Source: Methanobacterium sp. UBA8
GTDB lineage: Archaea > Methanobacteriota > Methanobacteria > Methanobacteriales > Methanobacteriaceae
Reading direction: 5' to 3'
Assembly: GCA_002509665.1 (NCBI GenBank)
Contig: DADN01000303.1
Span: forward strand, 1 to 13,896
Length of the DNA: 13,896 nt
Positions 13,664-13,896 of the stretch are shown here, piece after piece. Each line of letters begins with the position of its first letter. Within the stretch, counting starts at the first letter, position 1. The notes below the pieces were generated by a model that saw only the letters and a list, made by a program, of their open reading frames with translations, did not search any database and was not told the origin of the DNA. The position numbers were made by a program, and so were the translations under genes.

Positions 13664-13896
13664 ATGATTTGCCCTGGACCAAAAAAGAAATTATTGACAC
13701 TGTTTAAAATATTTTTACTGATGATGATTGTAATTGGTTTTTCGGGAATTGGAAGTGCATATGCAGTTGGAAGCTCTTCAACCAATACAAACGCTGCAAG
13801 CACAACTGTCAATGTTGAACAGGGATTTTCAGGTACAGTTACAATTAAAGACCCCCTGCTCAATAAGACATCGAATGTAACAGTCAATTACCAGCC
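13664..13896 (+). CDS. Secreted or surface protein, N-terminal fragment, cut by window edge
   Basis: The gene starts at ATG 13664 with GAGGTG 5 nt upstream and stays open to the window end (77 complete codons). The N-terminus is a classical signal peptide: basic MICPGPKKK, a hydrophobic stretch LLTLFKIFLLMMIVIGF, then GSAYA-VG as a likely signal peptidase I site near residue 34. The mature part is rich in Ser, Thr and Asn with a beta-like VNVEQGFSGTVTIKD segment and two N-glycosylation sequons (NKT and NVT). This is typical of large Methanobacterium adhesin-like or surface repeat proteins. Its family and full length cannot be told from this fragment. The antisense open frame at 13648-13887 is taken to be a shadow. 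Confidence 0.82.
   Translation, partial: MICPGPKKKLLTLFKIFLLMMIVIGFSGIGSAYAVGSSSTNTNAASTTVNVEQGFSGTVTIKDPLLNKTSNVTVNYQ

Noticed and set aside
13648..13887. Minus-strand 79-residue open frame at the right end
   Set aside because: The plus strand has a good ribosome site, a signal peptide and glycosylation sequons over the same bases.

Overview
The window is AT-rich archaeal DNA, most likely from the order Methanobacteriales (Methanobacterium or a close relative). The evidence is the archaeal ribosomal protein S17e, a GHMP-type (archaeal) shikimate kinase, a Hel308-type helicase with a C-terminal RAR/helix-hairpin-helix region, two DUF2115 (UPF0305) proteins, a DUF5518 membrane protein, Shine-Dalgarno sequences of the AGGTGA/GGAGG type, and several TATA boxes placed for leaderless or short-leader mRNAs. 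No tRNA, rRNA, CRISPR array, insertion sequence or integrase was found.

Left part (1-3767, minus strand): a compact operon read right to left: archaeal shikimate kinase, AroQ chorismate mutase, S17e, aspartokinase, DapA and the first 23 codons of DapB, which runs off the left edge. The first two genes belong to the shikimate/aromatic pathway and the last three to the aspartate/diaminopimelate (lysine) pathway, with a ribosomal protein gene between them. Several junctions are translationally tight: an 8-nt overlap (mutase/S17e) and a 4-nt ATGA overlap (aspartokinase/DapA).

Middle part (3768-7425, plus strand): after a divergent promoter region comes a leader with mutually exclusive hairpins, then a small CPYC thioredoxin-like protein and CbiD (cobalamin ring methylation), only 10 nt apart. 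A GT4 glycosyltransferase and MoaC (molybdopterin/tungstopterin cofactor synthesis) follow. A hairpin at 7416-7435 separates MoaC from a convergent DUF5518 membrane protein. Further right is a single-domain rhodanese on the minus strand.

Right part (8745-12272): Hel308, then two tandem DUF2115 paralogues with a shared C-x13-C-x2-C motif, then a convergent 73-residue protein of unknown function. From 12273 to 13663 there is nearly 1.4 kb without a convincing gene. It contains two tandem, mutually similar hairpins (one compensatory base-pair change), a separate 13-bp hairpin, and several TATA-like sites. The last feature is the start of a secreted or surface protein with a clear signal peptide, cut by the window's right edge.

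Most of the window is conserved housekeeping content. The least explained parts are the structured leader upstream of the thioredoxin/cbiD pair, the DUF2115 pair beside Hel308, and the hairpin-bearing spacer upstream of the surface protein.
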